From: Heliocidaris tuberculata
Taxonomy: Eukaryota > Echinodermata > Echinoidea > Camarodonta > Echinometridae
DNA: 64,000 nt
Assembly: GCA_025618425.1 (NCBI GenBank)
Contig: CM046844.1
Location: 8,553,565-8,617,564, forward strand
Direction: 5' to 3'
The stretch's first letter is position 1. Each line of letters opens with the position of its first letter. Shown in pieces: positions 33,869 to 44,459 of the stretch. The translations under genes and the position numbers were made by a program. A model generated the notes under the pieces. The model was not told the origin of the DNA. It worked only from the letters and a program-made list of their open reading frames with translations, and ran no database searches.

Positions 33869-34530
33869 AAAATATGACAAAATTATAGCGTTCTCTGCTT
33901 CTGAACTTGTCGGAAGGACAGATTCTATCAATAGCTCTGTATAGAGTAATCCAGCCGATTTTCAATTCTTGATTTGCAAATCTCCGTTGATATAATTACT
34001 TGTATAAATATGACTCTTCCATCATGTCCATTGGAAGTTCACTTTGCATTTCAAAATATAGGTCAAGTTTATGCATTGATCATTTCTGTTTTAAAAGAGC
34101 TTATTGAAGAGGCTTATTGAAAGGAAAGATGGACGTCTTAGAAAAAGGGAGAGAGCTACAAATAGTCAAAGAAGGCAAAAGAGTTTAAAGAATAGGTGAA
34201 TATTTTTAATTCAGTGTAATAATGATTTTACCATGGTATGAATAGCGAGTTTTTACAATACGTCGTAAATATAGGGTCCTACATTCATTCATATAATCAT
34301 CCTGCAACTGGATTAAAAATGACAATATTCATCATATTTGCCATTCAGTTTTAGAACTTTAGAGCAATTTTTCTTGCGAATAATAAAAAAAAAGTCTGAT
34401 ACACATGGTTAAAATGTCTACAATTCGGATTAAATTCCTAAACATAGAACAAACATTAAATTACGATCTCTAATTCTAACCATGGTTGATTATTGAAATA
34501 AGAAAAAAAAAATATGAAAAATGTAAAAGG
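33869..34530. other. Gene-free AT-rich stretch
   Basis: No coding or repeat structure recognised. Confidence 0.4.
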
Positions 34531-34573
34531 AGAGAGATGGAGAAAGAAAGGGATGAAAGATAGGAAAGAGGAT

Positions 34574-34632
<59 letters not shown>

Positions 34633-34665
34633 ATGAGAAAAAGAAATAAAGATAGGAAAGGGGAT

Positions 34666-34705
<40 letters not shown>

Positions 34706-34885
34706 GGAGAATGAGAAAAAGAAATAAAGATAGGAAAGGGGATAGCGAGAGAGAGAGAGAGAGAGAGAGAGGGAGAATGAGAAAAAGAAATAAAGATGGG
34801 AAAGGAAAGAGAGCTGGGATAGAGAGAGAGAGAGAGGGAGAGAGGGAGAATGAGAAAAAGAAATAAAGATAGGAAAGGGGATAGC

Positions 34886-34920
<35 letters not shown>

Positions 34921-34961
34921 GGAGAATGAGAAAAAGAAATAAAGATAGGAAAGGGGATAGC

Positions 34962-34996
<35 letters not shown>

Positions 34997-35105
34997 GGAG
35001 AATGAGAAAAAGAAATAAAGATAGGAAAGGGGATAGCGAGAGAGAGAGAGAGAGAGGGAGAGAGGGAGAATGAGAAAAAGAAATAAAGATAGGAAAGGGG
35101 ATAGC

Positions 35106-35140
<35 letters not shown>

Positions 35141-35255
35141 GGAGAATGAGAAAAAGAAATAAAGATAGGAAAGGGGATAGCGAGAGAGAGAGAGAGAGAG
35201 AGAGAGGGAGAATGAGAAAAAGAAATAAAGATGGGAAAGGAAAGAGAGCTGGGAT

Positions 35256-35296
<41 letters not shown>

Positions 35297-35310
35297 TAGA
35301 GAATGAGAGA
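34531..35310 (+). repeat. Higher-order GA-rich tandem repeat upstream of Ly6-like gene A
   Basis: Nine units of about 67-78 bp, each with 'gagaatgagaaaaagaaata' followed by 'aagatrggaaagg' and a (GA)n run (unit starts near 34629, 34706, 34774, 34846, 34920, 34998, 35066, 35140, 35206). ORFs here encode only RERER-type repeats and are not genes. It ends about 375 bp before the gene A start codon. Confidence 0.9.
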
Positions 35311-35460
35311 GAGAATAATTATAAGGAGGTGTGTATTTCTTTTTGTGACTGAAAAAAGCTTAGATTATGAAGTTCATCACAGATCGATACCCATCGTCGT
35401 GTGACAAATTCAGTGTGAAAGAATGAATAGATATATATTTTCGTTTCATTGCCAATTTTT

Positions 35461-35549
35461 GGTCGTTACGGACGCGCCAATTTTTTTGTTTATATCACAG
35501 AAGGTATCACTATGGCACCCGTAGCATCCATGGTCACGTGGTCATTCAG
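35461..35549 (+). promoter_or_regulatory. Conserved upstream block of Ly6-like gene A
   Basis: About 90 bp nearly identical to 47052-47138 upstream of gene B: GGTCGTTACGGACGCGCCAA, 'gtttatatcac', 'ggcacccgtagcatccatgg' and the E-box in TGGTCACGTGGTCA (CACGTG at 35535-35540). It lies 145 bp before the ATG. Conservation in otherwise diverged flanks suggests a core promoter or enhancer; factor binding is inferred only. Confidence 0.6.
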
Positions 35550-35684
35550 GGAAAGGAGTGGCCTATCGTAGAAGGCATTTACTTTTCACGTAGCCTTTAG
35601 ACCAATTAGACGTGAATAGGACAGAGTGCGATCAACGCAACGATAGCTTCATACGACAAAGGATACGTTGCAAAAAGAAGGAAC

Positions 35685-35730
35685 ATGGATTTAAGGATTA
35701 AATTGAGTCTCTTCGCCTTGACGGTACTCG
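35685..35730 (+). CDS. Gene A exon 1 (signal peptide)
   Basis: ATG at 35685 with 15 codons and one extra base before donor gtaaga at 35731. The sequence is near-identical to exon 1 of gene B (47255-47300), which supports this start. Confidence 0.85.
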
Positions 35731-38700
35731 GTAAGAAAAATTCTATAGGAAGATGCTAGAAAAAGTGATTTGATGTCTTTTCAACTGATAAGCTTACATT
35801 TTAACGATAATTCATTTACTCCTTAGATCGGAGTTTGCTCAAAGGAGGTTCTGACGACATTTCTAAATCGAAAGGGGGATGTCAGAGCCCCTTCAAAAAC
35901 ATCAAAGTGCCCTCCGACAGAACTTTGCTCCAAATTGTGCTCTGGATGTAAATCTAATTTTTCACTTTTTAACTTTGATAATTCAAATGTGATTAATTCA
36001 ATTCAATTAAAAAAAAAAACAATAGAAATTAGGATATTTTAATTTTCTTTAGGTGCAGTATGGTTTCAAAATAATGATCATATCTGTAATAATTATGATT
36101 GGAAGTGTATTGGTGTTTATCTTTCATCCGATTATCAGGTTCTTTGGCAGTGGTTTCTGCTCAGATAGACTGCTATTCGTGCTCGTATACATACACAGAT
36201 GATGAGAATGAGAACGACAATAGTGACTGCAAGACCCCAACTTCGGCTTTGACCTTTTCCCGAACATGTGGCTCATCACAGTCATGCTACGTGAGTTATC
36301 CATCTTGAATTTTCTCAAATCATCATTTTGCTCTACACACCTGCGGGATGATATTATAGTCCGCCACGAACTTCGCCCTACGGAACATCACCCGTATGTT
36401 CTCTTCCAACATTCCCCATTAGTTATGCTGATGAGTGAAAGAGTCTCTAGCTTCTCTAATCTGTAAAAATAAATATACCGGGAATAGATATATTTTGGCG
36501 ACATTTATCTATGCTTTTTCTATAATTTTTATATTTCATATTTCATATTCTATTTTTAAATTTCCAACAAAATACAAATACAAAGTACAATGTTCATAAC
36601 AATGCAAAATACAATGCAAAATTTACACAGAACATTACACTGTAAAAAATTTTGTCGTTTTTTTCACGGGAAATTTCCTGGCAGTCAGGATGACGGGAAC
36701 CATGTCCACAGTACATGTAAAATAACAGATTTCCGTTTTTTTTTTTTTTTTTTGTTAAAGGGTACCTGAGGCCTGAAAAATAATTTTTGTATAGTTAGCT
36801 TACACAAAATCAACTCAAGAAAACTTAACACGACATTCAACAGTGACAGGATACAGGAGATATTGATTTTTGAAAATAAAATACCCCCAAAAATTATTAT
36901 ACATAAGACTTGAGCAAAGACTAGTCGATCGATCACGATAGCTTACATTTTTTTTTTTTTTTATAATCAGTTTTTATTCTTTTCTCTCTTGAAACAAATT
37001 ACAATCATGGTACAAATTACAATCATCGCATATAACACAAACAGCAAATATGATAATATTCTAAAACAGTATACATTTTCGTCTAACAAAAGGCTTCAAA
37101 AGAAATTAATATTACTTGAATATTGAAAAATTTCCATAAACAAAAACTGTGGATAAATTAATTGATATCCTTAATCATATACTCTTAATTCTCAAACTGA
37201 AAAGCGTTTTTTTTTCCTTACATGATCAATTTCCATACATCATAGTTGCAAACAAAAATTCATATTTTCCAGAGGAAAAAAAAAACAAAATCAAAAACAA
37301 AGAAACATAAATCTTATTGAGATAAACATATCCAGTTGTATAATCCAACAATTATTGTTTTACAATGTAGTAACTTATACTTCCTTTGTACTGTTCCTGA
37401 GAGAAAAGTTTTTTTGTTTCTTTTAACCCTACCCTACCCGACCTCCCCCCTCATCCCCCCCCCCCCCCTTTACCGGTGGACGACTGGCTCTGGGTTCCAA
37501 TTTTTTGTCTAATATTCAGGTTTTCCCATTTAGCAAAATGGATAGTAAGAGTCCCCCTCATTGCTGCCAATTTCCTTTCTTCTACTTTATCCCCTATAAT
37601 ACTATTTTTTATTTCATTAAATGAAGGTGGTTTTTTAAGTTCTCTATTTCTATAAATCAGATATTTAACAAGCATTAGAACGTGATTCAATAATTGATGT
37701 TTTCCTTTATTTCTCTCCTCCTTCCCAAACATAAATTCCTCCCAACTACAGTTATGTATTTCAAAATCTAAAAATCTCGTGCACCTTTCCCACGCTGATT
37801 GTGCAAATTCACAAGTATAGAATAAATGTTTATATGTTTCTTCTTCTTTTTCGCAAAATGAGCATAGGTTAGTCGAGACAAGACCAAAACGGAAGAGGTG
37901 ATGGTTGTTTATAATATATTATGTATAAGTTTGAACTGAAACTCTCTTAGTCGACTATTGAGTGTACACTGTCTTAGTCTTAAAAATATGTTTTCTATTT
38001 CCTTGCAGGAAAAACCATAGTTCCTTCCAATTCTCTCAAAAACCAAAGGTTTAAATCCATCTCTCTTTATTTATTGTACATAGATTTGTTTGATTTTACA
38101 TCAGATATATTAGTTGTTTTCTTTCCCAAAGTGAAATCAGTTCCAGAATTATTTTTTTCTTCCATTCTAATATTATTTTTCCAGCAAAAGGGTAAACAAG
38201 TATAAATGTGCTTGACCTTTTCAATGTCATTCACTTCTACACCTAAATCGACAAAATGTCTGTCACATTTTAGTTTACCATCGTTTTCCAGAATATGTTT
38301 TAATTTGTAAATTCCTTTGTCGTACAACCTCTTATCGTATAAACAACTTCCTTTTTATCGAATAAGCTTATTATTGAAAATTACCATATCACCAATATCT
38401 ACACTCCTTATATGTCTCGTATTCACCCAATCTTCTAATAAATCCATATAAAATTGTGGAGCTGTCACTTTTAATAAACCTGGTATATAGTCACATGAAA
38501 ATATTAAATCTCCACCCAGGTGTTTAGTGACAAAGTTAAAATATTGTTTCCATTTCACGTCTTCATCTTTATTTAAAAGTTTTTGAATCCACATAATTCG
38601 CTGCGATTTCACTGCAGAAAAATTTAACATCTTTAATCCCCCTTGCTTATAGTCTAAGAACATTGTATTTCTATTGATTTTATCTGTCTTTCCTTTCCAT

Positions 38701-41700
38701 ATGAAATCAAAAGTTAATTCATCTAGTGAATCATAAACCCATTTTGGAACAGGAGTAAGTGACGCCCGATAAAGAACTTTAGAATAAATGTGCACCTTCA
38801 ATAGTTGAATCTTTCCCATGAGCGTTAAATCCCTTTGCCTCCAAAAATTTAGAAGTGTTTTTATTTTACTTAAGATTTCTTTGTAATTTAGATCTTCTTT
38901 CTTGTGTTCATCAAGGGAAAAGAAAACCCCTAAAACCTTAAGAAAGTCAACTATTTCGCCAAAAGAAAAATCACAATCTAAACGTTGGCATAAACCCAAC
39001 CTTAATATTTTAGTTTTTTCGTTGTTTATTTTCAGTCCAGAAAGTTTTTCGAAGTCTGCAAATAGTACTTTTAACCTATTAATTGATTTTTCATTGCGAG
39101 CAAAAATTGTCATATCATCCGCATAAAGTACTAGTTTAGTTTCCTTATCTCCAAAATTAATTCCTTCAACCAATTTATCTGTTCGTAATTTGTGTGCCAT
39201 TACTTCAATACATAAGATAAAAAGGTACGGAGAAAGAGGGTCTCCCTGCCTTACTCCCCTTTCTACTCTGAAATAACCAGTGGACCTTCCTTCATTTAAT
39301 ACACAACTTAAAGTGTTCGTGTATAAAACTTTAACCCACTTTTGAAAAGATTGACCAAAACCAAACGACGACAGAACTTTTTGAAGAAATTGATGTGAAA
39401 CCGAGTCAAAAGCTTTTTCGAAGTCTATAGCCAACAAAAAACCATATAAATTGTAACGGGATGTATGAAAAATAATATCATCTATAATGCGAATGGCCTC
39501 ACCAATATTCCTCCCCTTCATATAACCCACCTGATCTCCCATAATGATTTCATTTAATACTTTCTTGATTCGCTTAGCCAAGACTTTTGTTAAGATTTTA
39601 TAATCGACCTTAAGAAGGGAAATAGGTCTATAATTTTTCAATGAAAAGGGATCTTTCCCATCTTTAGAGATTAACGTAATTACTGCTTGTTTTTGTGAAG
39701 ATGCTAATTCTCCTGATCTATATGCTTCATTCAAGGCATCTTTAACTAAATCTCCAATGTCCGGCCAAAAGGTACAATAAAATTCTGCAGAAAGACCATC
39801 ATTTCCAGGTGATTTATTCTGTTTCAATTCTTTTAAGATTTCTAGGCATTCTTTATTACTTATAGATCCTTCACAGTATTCTCGAGATTTTTCCGTCAAT
39901 TTCGGTAAACCTTGAAAAAAACTATCATAACAGTTATCCGAGCACTCGTACTCTACTTTACCGTACAACCTACTGTAAAATTTCCGGATTTCTTCAGTTA
40001 TTCTTTTTTCATTGCTACAGATAGCGCCATCTGAGGTTTTAATTTTCTTAATAGTACTTTTTCTTTAGTTATTTTGCATCAACTGATTGAAATAACGCGA
40101 ATCCCTTTCTCCACTTTCGTACCACGAGGCCCGTGATCGAATCCTAATTCCTTCATTAACATAGCTATAAACTTCCTTTAATTTCTCTTTGGTATTTTCC
40201 AATTTTTCTAAAATATTTGCATTAGTGCTTTCCGTCAATTGCTGTTCTAAAAAATGTATTTCTTTTTCTAAATCTGTTCTTATTGTTCTTCTTTGATCAG
40301 CCAATTTTTTCGAAAATTTTTGTGTAAAGCTCCGAATTTTCATTTTCAAAAAATCCCATAACAACCTCTTATCTTTTATTTCTGTACCTAACGATATATC
40401 GATTCAGGAACGTCTTCACTTTCAATTTTCGATTCAATAAATGATTTTGCGACTTAGTTCTAATTTATTTGTTGTTTCGTTTGGTCCGTAGACTCTTTGT
40501 AATTTATGCGCCAATTTAATTTTCTATTCGATTTAAACGTTTTGCGTTGAATACTTGATCCATCTGTTGTTTTGTTTGGGTTGTAGATTCTCCAGAAATA
40601 AAGTGGCAACTGAATTCTCAGTTCGATGAAAACAGTTTACGTTGTTATACTTCATCCATTTGATGTTTTATTTGGGTTGTATATTATTCGTAAGTTACGC
40701 GCGAAATCAATTTCCAGTTCAATTTCCAATTCGATAAAAGAAAAAAAAAACAATTGCGTTGTATACTTCATCCATTTCATCTTTTATTTGGGTTGTAAAT
40801 TCTTTATAAATTACGCGCCAACTTATAATTTTCATTTCGATAAAAAACATTTTGCGTCATATACTTCATTCATTTTGTTTTATTTGAGTTATATCCCTAA
40901 GTTAAGCGCCAAATCAATTTTCGATTCGATAAATATATTTTGCGTCTTAGTTCTAATTTATTTGTTGTTTCGTTTGGTCTGTAGATTCTTTGTAATTTAT
41001 GCGCCGAACCAATTTTCGAGTGTTTGTCAGCTCCGGCGCTGTACATAATATAGCAGACGACAACGCGATAATGCGATCGCGATAATTCCACTATCTCGTC
41101 TTGGCGTTCGCCAAACGTGCTCGCATAAAAAAAACGCACACGCATAGAAAGCTGCTCGCGCGGACCTCAACTCCAGTTGAGTTCCGCGCGTCGTTCGTTC
41201 ACGCTGTCCTTTATTCTCTTCAAACTCCTTAACCGCTAACCTGTAGAATGCCGGGCAAAGTTATTTGGGGTTAATTTTATACATTCTAACTGTATACAAA
41301 TTATTTTTTTGACCTCAGAGACCCTTTAAATAGTAGAAATTTTCATTTCTAACAGGAAAATCTATGTTAATTAAAACGGAACCATGGAAACGATTTGTAA
41401 TTTAGCAGGGTAACTTGTTAAAATATGAGAAAATGGTTTTTTAACAGTGTTTTATGTCGGGCGAGCAAAAAAAAAAAATTTCGCCAGCCCTCCAAAAGTC
41501 GCTCAGTGGGGGGGGGGGGGGGGGTGTTATGGGGTCCAGTTCCCCTCCATAATTCTCTGACAACCAAAAAAAAAAAAGGTTTTCTGCTCGAAAAGGGGGG
41601 GGGGCACAATCGCAAATAGGGGGGGGGGGCACATTGCATTGTTTTCCCTCAAAAGGGGGGGGGGCACGGGCCGGGATTGCCCCCCCCCCCCTGAATCCGC

Positions 41701-42188
41701 CACTGGAATAATTACGTATGAAACTTAACATGTATTTTGTGGAAATGGAGAGGTCCACTGAAAGGCAAAACTTGTAAATTGTGGACCCCTCAGATAATAA
41801 TAACTGAAAAAAGTAAAGCACAATAATAAACAAGAGAAGAAGGATAGTGGCCAACAGAGACAACATTTATAGAAACTCCTGACTGGAAGCAACGTAGTGG
41901 TACAAAAATTATATGATGAAGAAAAAGACAAATTGAGTGAAGAGGGGGAAAAAGAGAGAAGGAAATGAGGGAAAACAAAACAAATTATGTTCTATTGTCT
42001 TTAGGTTTGTTAAGTTGCTTATTATTATTATTTGTTTCATTCTATTTGATTTAGCTTGAAGAAGGCCAGGAGCCGAAAGCTTGTAAATACACCGAGTGAC
42101 CTGCTTCATTCTGTTCCATCATTCTCTCTTCACATATCTAAACTTAACATGGTTCAGCCGAACGATACACACATACACACCTCTCTCG

Positions 42189-42242
<54 letters not shown>

Positions 42243-43990
42243 TATCTTCACTTAGATTATAAGTATTATTAAATTTCTACACCCACAACGCCCCCCCCCC
42301 CCCCCCCAATGTGCTGTCGTATTCAACCCTTTTTAATTCCAGAAACGGATCCTTCCTTTTATTCCTGCAGGTGGAGAGCACATTTCCGAGTTCGTCAAGT
42401 GTTAGCAGTCCGGGTAGAATAACCTTTTCCCGTGGTTGCAGCGACCCTGAAGACTGCGACACTACCTGTGCGAAGGACCCGAGAAATTGCAGGAAATGCT
42501 GTACGACCGCTAACTGCAATACTGATACCTTGATGACCCACCTCACGGACAACGCCCTCACCCAGACCTGCTATCGGTGCCAGTATTCGGAAGTACCGGG
42601 TACCCGAAGCGATACTGGATGCGGGCTTGCATTCGATGCCGCTTCAACAGGAGTTTACGAGGCTCAATGTCCAGGTCTTTGCTATGTAAGTATCCAGGGT
42701 CAATAGGTGTTTGTACATTCACTGCACATGTATCAGAAAATGTATTTAAATAAAGAAACGTAGTGTTTATGGATTCTTGGAAAACGATATTTTGTTTTAA
42801 AAGGACGTTATCAATACAATAATAATCTGCAAATGGAATATTGTCAGTTTAGTTGAAATTTCAACACGTTCTCTATATAAACACTGCTCGTCAGTGAAGC
42901 GTAAAAGAACTAAAGACACATATCTTAAATGAACACAGGAAAAAAAAAACAGTGGAAGACCGAACATTTCTATATTGTAATATCATTTTTCAAAAATAAA
43001 AGAAAATGCCGTCCAACAGTACAAATCTGGGGAGGAATACCCCAGAGTCATAACATGACAATCAAACGTAGATTAAATACTAGTTTTTCACCCTTCTATA
43101 GAGGATGTCACATCAACAAACCATATAGCGCCGTCTTAACAGACGTTCGCTGAAAACCTAACCGGGTAGGTTCCCATAGTAACGTATAGAACTGCATGAC
43201 TTCCTGTCGCGCGCGCGGGAGATTCAAAACGCGGGGAATGTGATATTTCACGAGAATCGAGTTCGAGTCAATGTCGAGCTGTCCGGTCAGAAACTACCCC
43301 AAGAGCGGCTTAACAGAACGGCTGTCCGGAATTAGCAGGGGTAGAATCGTGATTTTACCCTAGTCAAATTTTGGCAAAATTATACCGGGTAGATTCCGGT
43401 CAACACCGAGGAGCGGCTTAACAGGAAGGGGTAAAGAAATCTAACCCGGTATCAACCGGTCGAGGCGTTTTAAAAAGTGTCTGTTAAGACGGGGCTAAGT
43501 ATACAAAAACAAGAATTGATAAAGCTCATGCTTGTTAAAAAAAAAACACCGTTACAGTAGGGACATGCTTGCAATAATAAGCATCTTTTAAAATTCTGAG
43601 TATATTCCTGTTATCAATGACCTCTCATTTTCCACGTGTTTTCCAAGTCTTTTGTTCCTTACTGTCTTTTACAAACGATGGTGAGAATCGGTTCTTCCCG
43701 CCTCTTTAAAAGAAGGGTATTTTTTCTTTATTTCTCAGAGCGCTAAAGCCAAATTTGAAGACGTGGAAGACATCATCCGAGGTTGTCTCTACCATGGAAA
43801 TGGCTGTTCCTATGATGGTCTTAAAGACAGTAGCGGTAATCCCGTCTCCCTTGTGAATGGACGTGATGGGGTGACGTATGCTCTCGCATGCTGCAATGGA
43901 GACAAGTGCAACACTGCTACCGCCCTCTCCGTCGGGATAGTGTCAGTCCTGATATCGACATTGTTGGGCACGATCGTAACCCAGCTTTAA
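35685..43990 (+). CDS. Ly6/uPAR-domain gene A, two LU domains, GPI-anchored (predicted)
   Basis: Exons 35685-35730, 36139-36290, 42371-42685, 43739-43990 join to 254 codons plus TAA, all with GT-AG introns. Residues 1-23 form a signal peptide (MDLRIKLSLFALTVL, then GSLAVVSA). LU domain 1 starts CYSC and ends RKCC....CN; it has 12 cysteines, two more than the usual ten. The linker DNALTQ leads to LU domain 2 (TCYRC to ACCNGDKCN, ten cysteines). The end is hydrophobic (ALSVGIVSVLISTLLGTIV), as expected for a GPI-anchor signal. The three-finger fold is used in cell-surface receptors and ligands; the ligand here is unknown. Introns sit inside each domain, phase 0. Intron 2 (6.1 kb) holds a nested transposon and LINE. 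No neuroactive or toxic role is implied. Confidence 0.88.
36139..36290 (+). CDS. Gene A exon 2 (signal end, first half of LU1)
   Basis: Acceptor attatcag ends at 36138, donor gtgagt at 36291. Phase 1 in, phase 0 out. Encodes GSLAVVSAQIDCYSCSYTYT..., an acidic Asp/Glu/Asn run, and ends ...SSQSCY. Five cysteines. Confidence 0.87.
36949..40405 (-). mobile_element. L1/Tx1-like LINE, 5'-truncated, nested
   Basis: On the - strand: the ORF2 remnant (40405 to about 37450), a 3'UTR, and a poly(A) tail seen as a T-run at 36949-36962. The endonuclease domain and ORF1 are missing. Same family as the fragment at 14179-15512. Confidence 0.8.
37490..40402 (-). pseudogene. LINE ORF2 remnant: reverse transcriptase and zinc-knuckle C-terminus
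   Basis: The frame reads GTEIKDKRLLWDFLKMKIR..., is interrupted by TAA at 40065-40067, then runs open to another in-frame stop at 38355-38357, then to a stop at 38067-38069. Frameshifts follow. Reverse transcriptase motifs: SPGNDGLSAEF, NYRPISLL, LLAIDFEKAFDSV, GVRQGDPLSPYLFI and catalytic YADD (in LVLYADDMT). The region after the RT includes LCSFCEKEEETYKHLFYTC, a CCHC-like knuckle. The first three segments are in one frame, so only two nonsense changes break about 770 codons. The family assignment (L1/Tx1) rests on RT motif style and the knuckle. Confidence 0.82.
40423..41010. repeat. Tandem repeat, six units of about 95 bp
   Basis: Unit: 'ttcgattcgataaa', 'ttttgcg', 'tacttcatccattt', 'tttgggttgtagattctt', 'aatt(t/a)acgcgccaa'. 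Units begin near 40423, 40519, 40612, 40709, 40824 and 40916. The first and last are the most alike ('cttagttctaatttatttgt'). It is internal to the TTAA element. Confidence 0.8.
41455..41700. repeat. Poly-G/poly-C dispersed repeat
   Basis: G-runs at 41507-41524, 41596-41604 and 41620-41629, then a C-run at 41681-41692 and 'ctgaatccgccactgg'. Same family as 62600-62900 and the 'cagggacggatccaggattt' repeats at 11511 and 13823. Confidence 0.6.
42046..42090 (+). ncRNA. Hammerhead-like motif (degenerate) in gene A intron 2
   Basis: TTGAAGA (box with first C lost), stem II GGC-CAGGA-GCC, GAAA at 42075-42078, palindromic AGCT, then GTAAAT, which can pair with ATTTA upstream. It lies about 110 bp before a (TA)n tract, the same order as in the clearer copies. 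Confidence 0.4.
42190..42242. repeat. (TA)n microsatellite
   Basis: Lies downstream of the hammerhead-like motif and 130 bp before gene A exon 3. Confidence 0.9.
42371..42685 (+). CDS. Gene A exon 3 (second half LU1, first half LU2)
   Basis: Acceptor ttcctgcag ends at 42370, donor gtaagt at 42686. 105 codons, phase 0 both ends. Contains RGCSDPEDC, RNCRKCCTTANCN, linker DNALTQTCYRCQ and ends PGLCY. Confidence 0.9.
43126..43497. mobile_element. MITE in gene A intron 3
   Basis: Ends TAGCGCCGTCTTAACAGAC and, reversed, TAGCCCCGTCTTAACAGAC; one mismatch in 19. The interior is CpG-rich with 'accgggtag' and 'gagcggcttaacag' motifs on both sides. Non-coding, 372 bp. Confidence 0.7.
43739..43990 (+). 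CDS. Gene A exon 4 (second half LU2, GPI signal)
   Basis: Acceptor tatttctcag ends at 43738; TAA at 43988-43990. Encodes SAKAKFEDVEDIIRGCLYHG..., LACCNGDKCN and a hydrophobic tail. An AATAAA at 44251 may be its poly(A) signal. Confidence 0.9.
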   Translation, partial: SAKAKFEDVEDIIRGCLYHGNGCSYDGLKDSSGNPVSLVNGRDGVTYALACCNGDKCNTATALSVGIVSVLISTLLGTIVTQL

Positions 43991-44250
43991 AAGGTTTGAC
44001 CCTTGACCCCACTGGGGACTTAAGGGCGACATAACTGGTCCTTGCCCTGTCACCCCCTTTTTTTAAACCAATGTGTCATATCTTGAGTACATCAATTTTT
44101 TTTTTTAGTGTGTCTGCCCCTTTCAATATTTTTTTTTGACCCCGAAGGCAGCTGAAAAATGTGCAAGCCCCCTTAAAAATAACCTTGATCCGCCATGATT
44201 TCCGACGCTCCAGGCATGTTGAAACTATGTATAATACTAAGCTCTTTGGT

Positions 44251-44256
44251 AATAAA
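44251..44256 (+). other. Candidate poly(A) signal of gene A
   Basis: AATAAA 261 bp after the stop codon. No closer canonical signal was seen. Confidence 0.4.
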
Positions 44257-44292
44257 ACAGAGAATCTTCCATGAGAATCCTTTCAAAAAGAT

Positions 44293-44408
44293 TACTTTAG
44301 CATGTAAACATTACCAGTGCTATATACACAAACTGATAATGTTTACATGCTAAAGTAAACATTATCAGTTTGTGTATATATCACTGGTAATGTTTAGCAT
44401 GTAAACAT
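44293..44408. repeat. Palindromic repeat downstream of gene A
   Basis: 'actttagcatgtaaac' at 44293 pairs with 'gtttacatgctaaagt' at 44341. A second overlapping inverted match around 'cagtttgtgtatat' follows, then 'ccagtgctatataaac' in tandem to about 44455. Confidence 0.7.
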
Positions 44409-44459
44409 TACCAGTGCTATATAAACATTTCCAGTGCTATATAAACAAACTGATCAGTT

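Larger units (their letters stand above)
36755..41329. mobile_element. Composite TTAA-flanked element in gene A intron 2, containing a nested LINE
   Basis: Left TTAAAGGGTACCTGAGGCC followed by '..aaataatttttgtatagttag'; the right end reversed reads TTAAAGGGTCTCTGAGGTC followed by '..aaataatttgtatacagttag'. TTAA is at both edges. The inverted ends extend about 60 bp. Between them are a left flank (36759-36948), an L1/Tx1-like LINE in reverse (36949-about 40405), a 95-bp tandem array (40423-41010) and a CpG-rich right flank. Without the LINE the host element would be about 1.1 kb, so the LINE most likely inserted into it. Confidence 0.7.

Noticed and set aside
34633..35352. ORFs encoding RERERERE-type arginine/glutamate repeats
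   Set aside because: Direct translation of the GA tandem repeat; the same peptide appears in each unit and no start or splice context supports a gene.
36099..36466. ORFs around gene A exon 2 extending into flanking introns
   Set aside because: Exon limits fixed by the GT-AG borders and alignment with gene B; the extensions are intronic.
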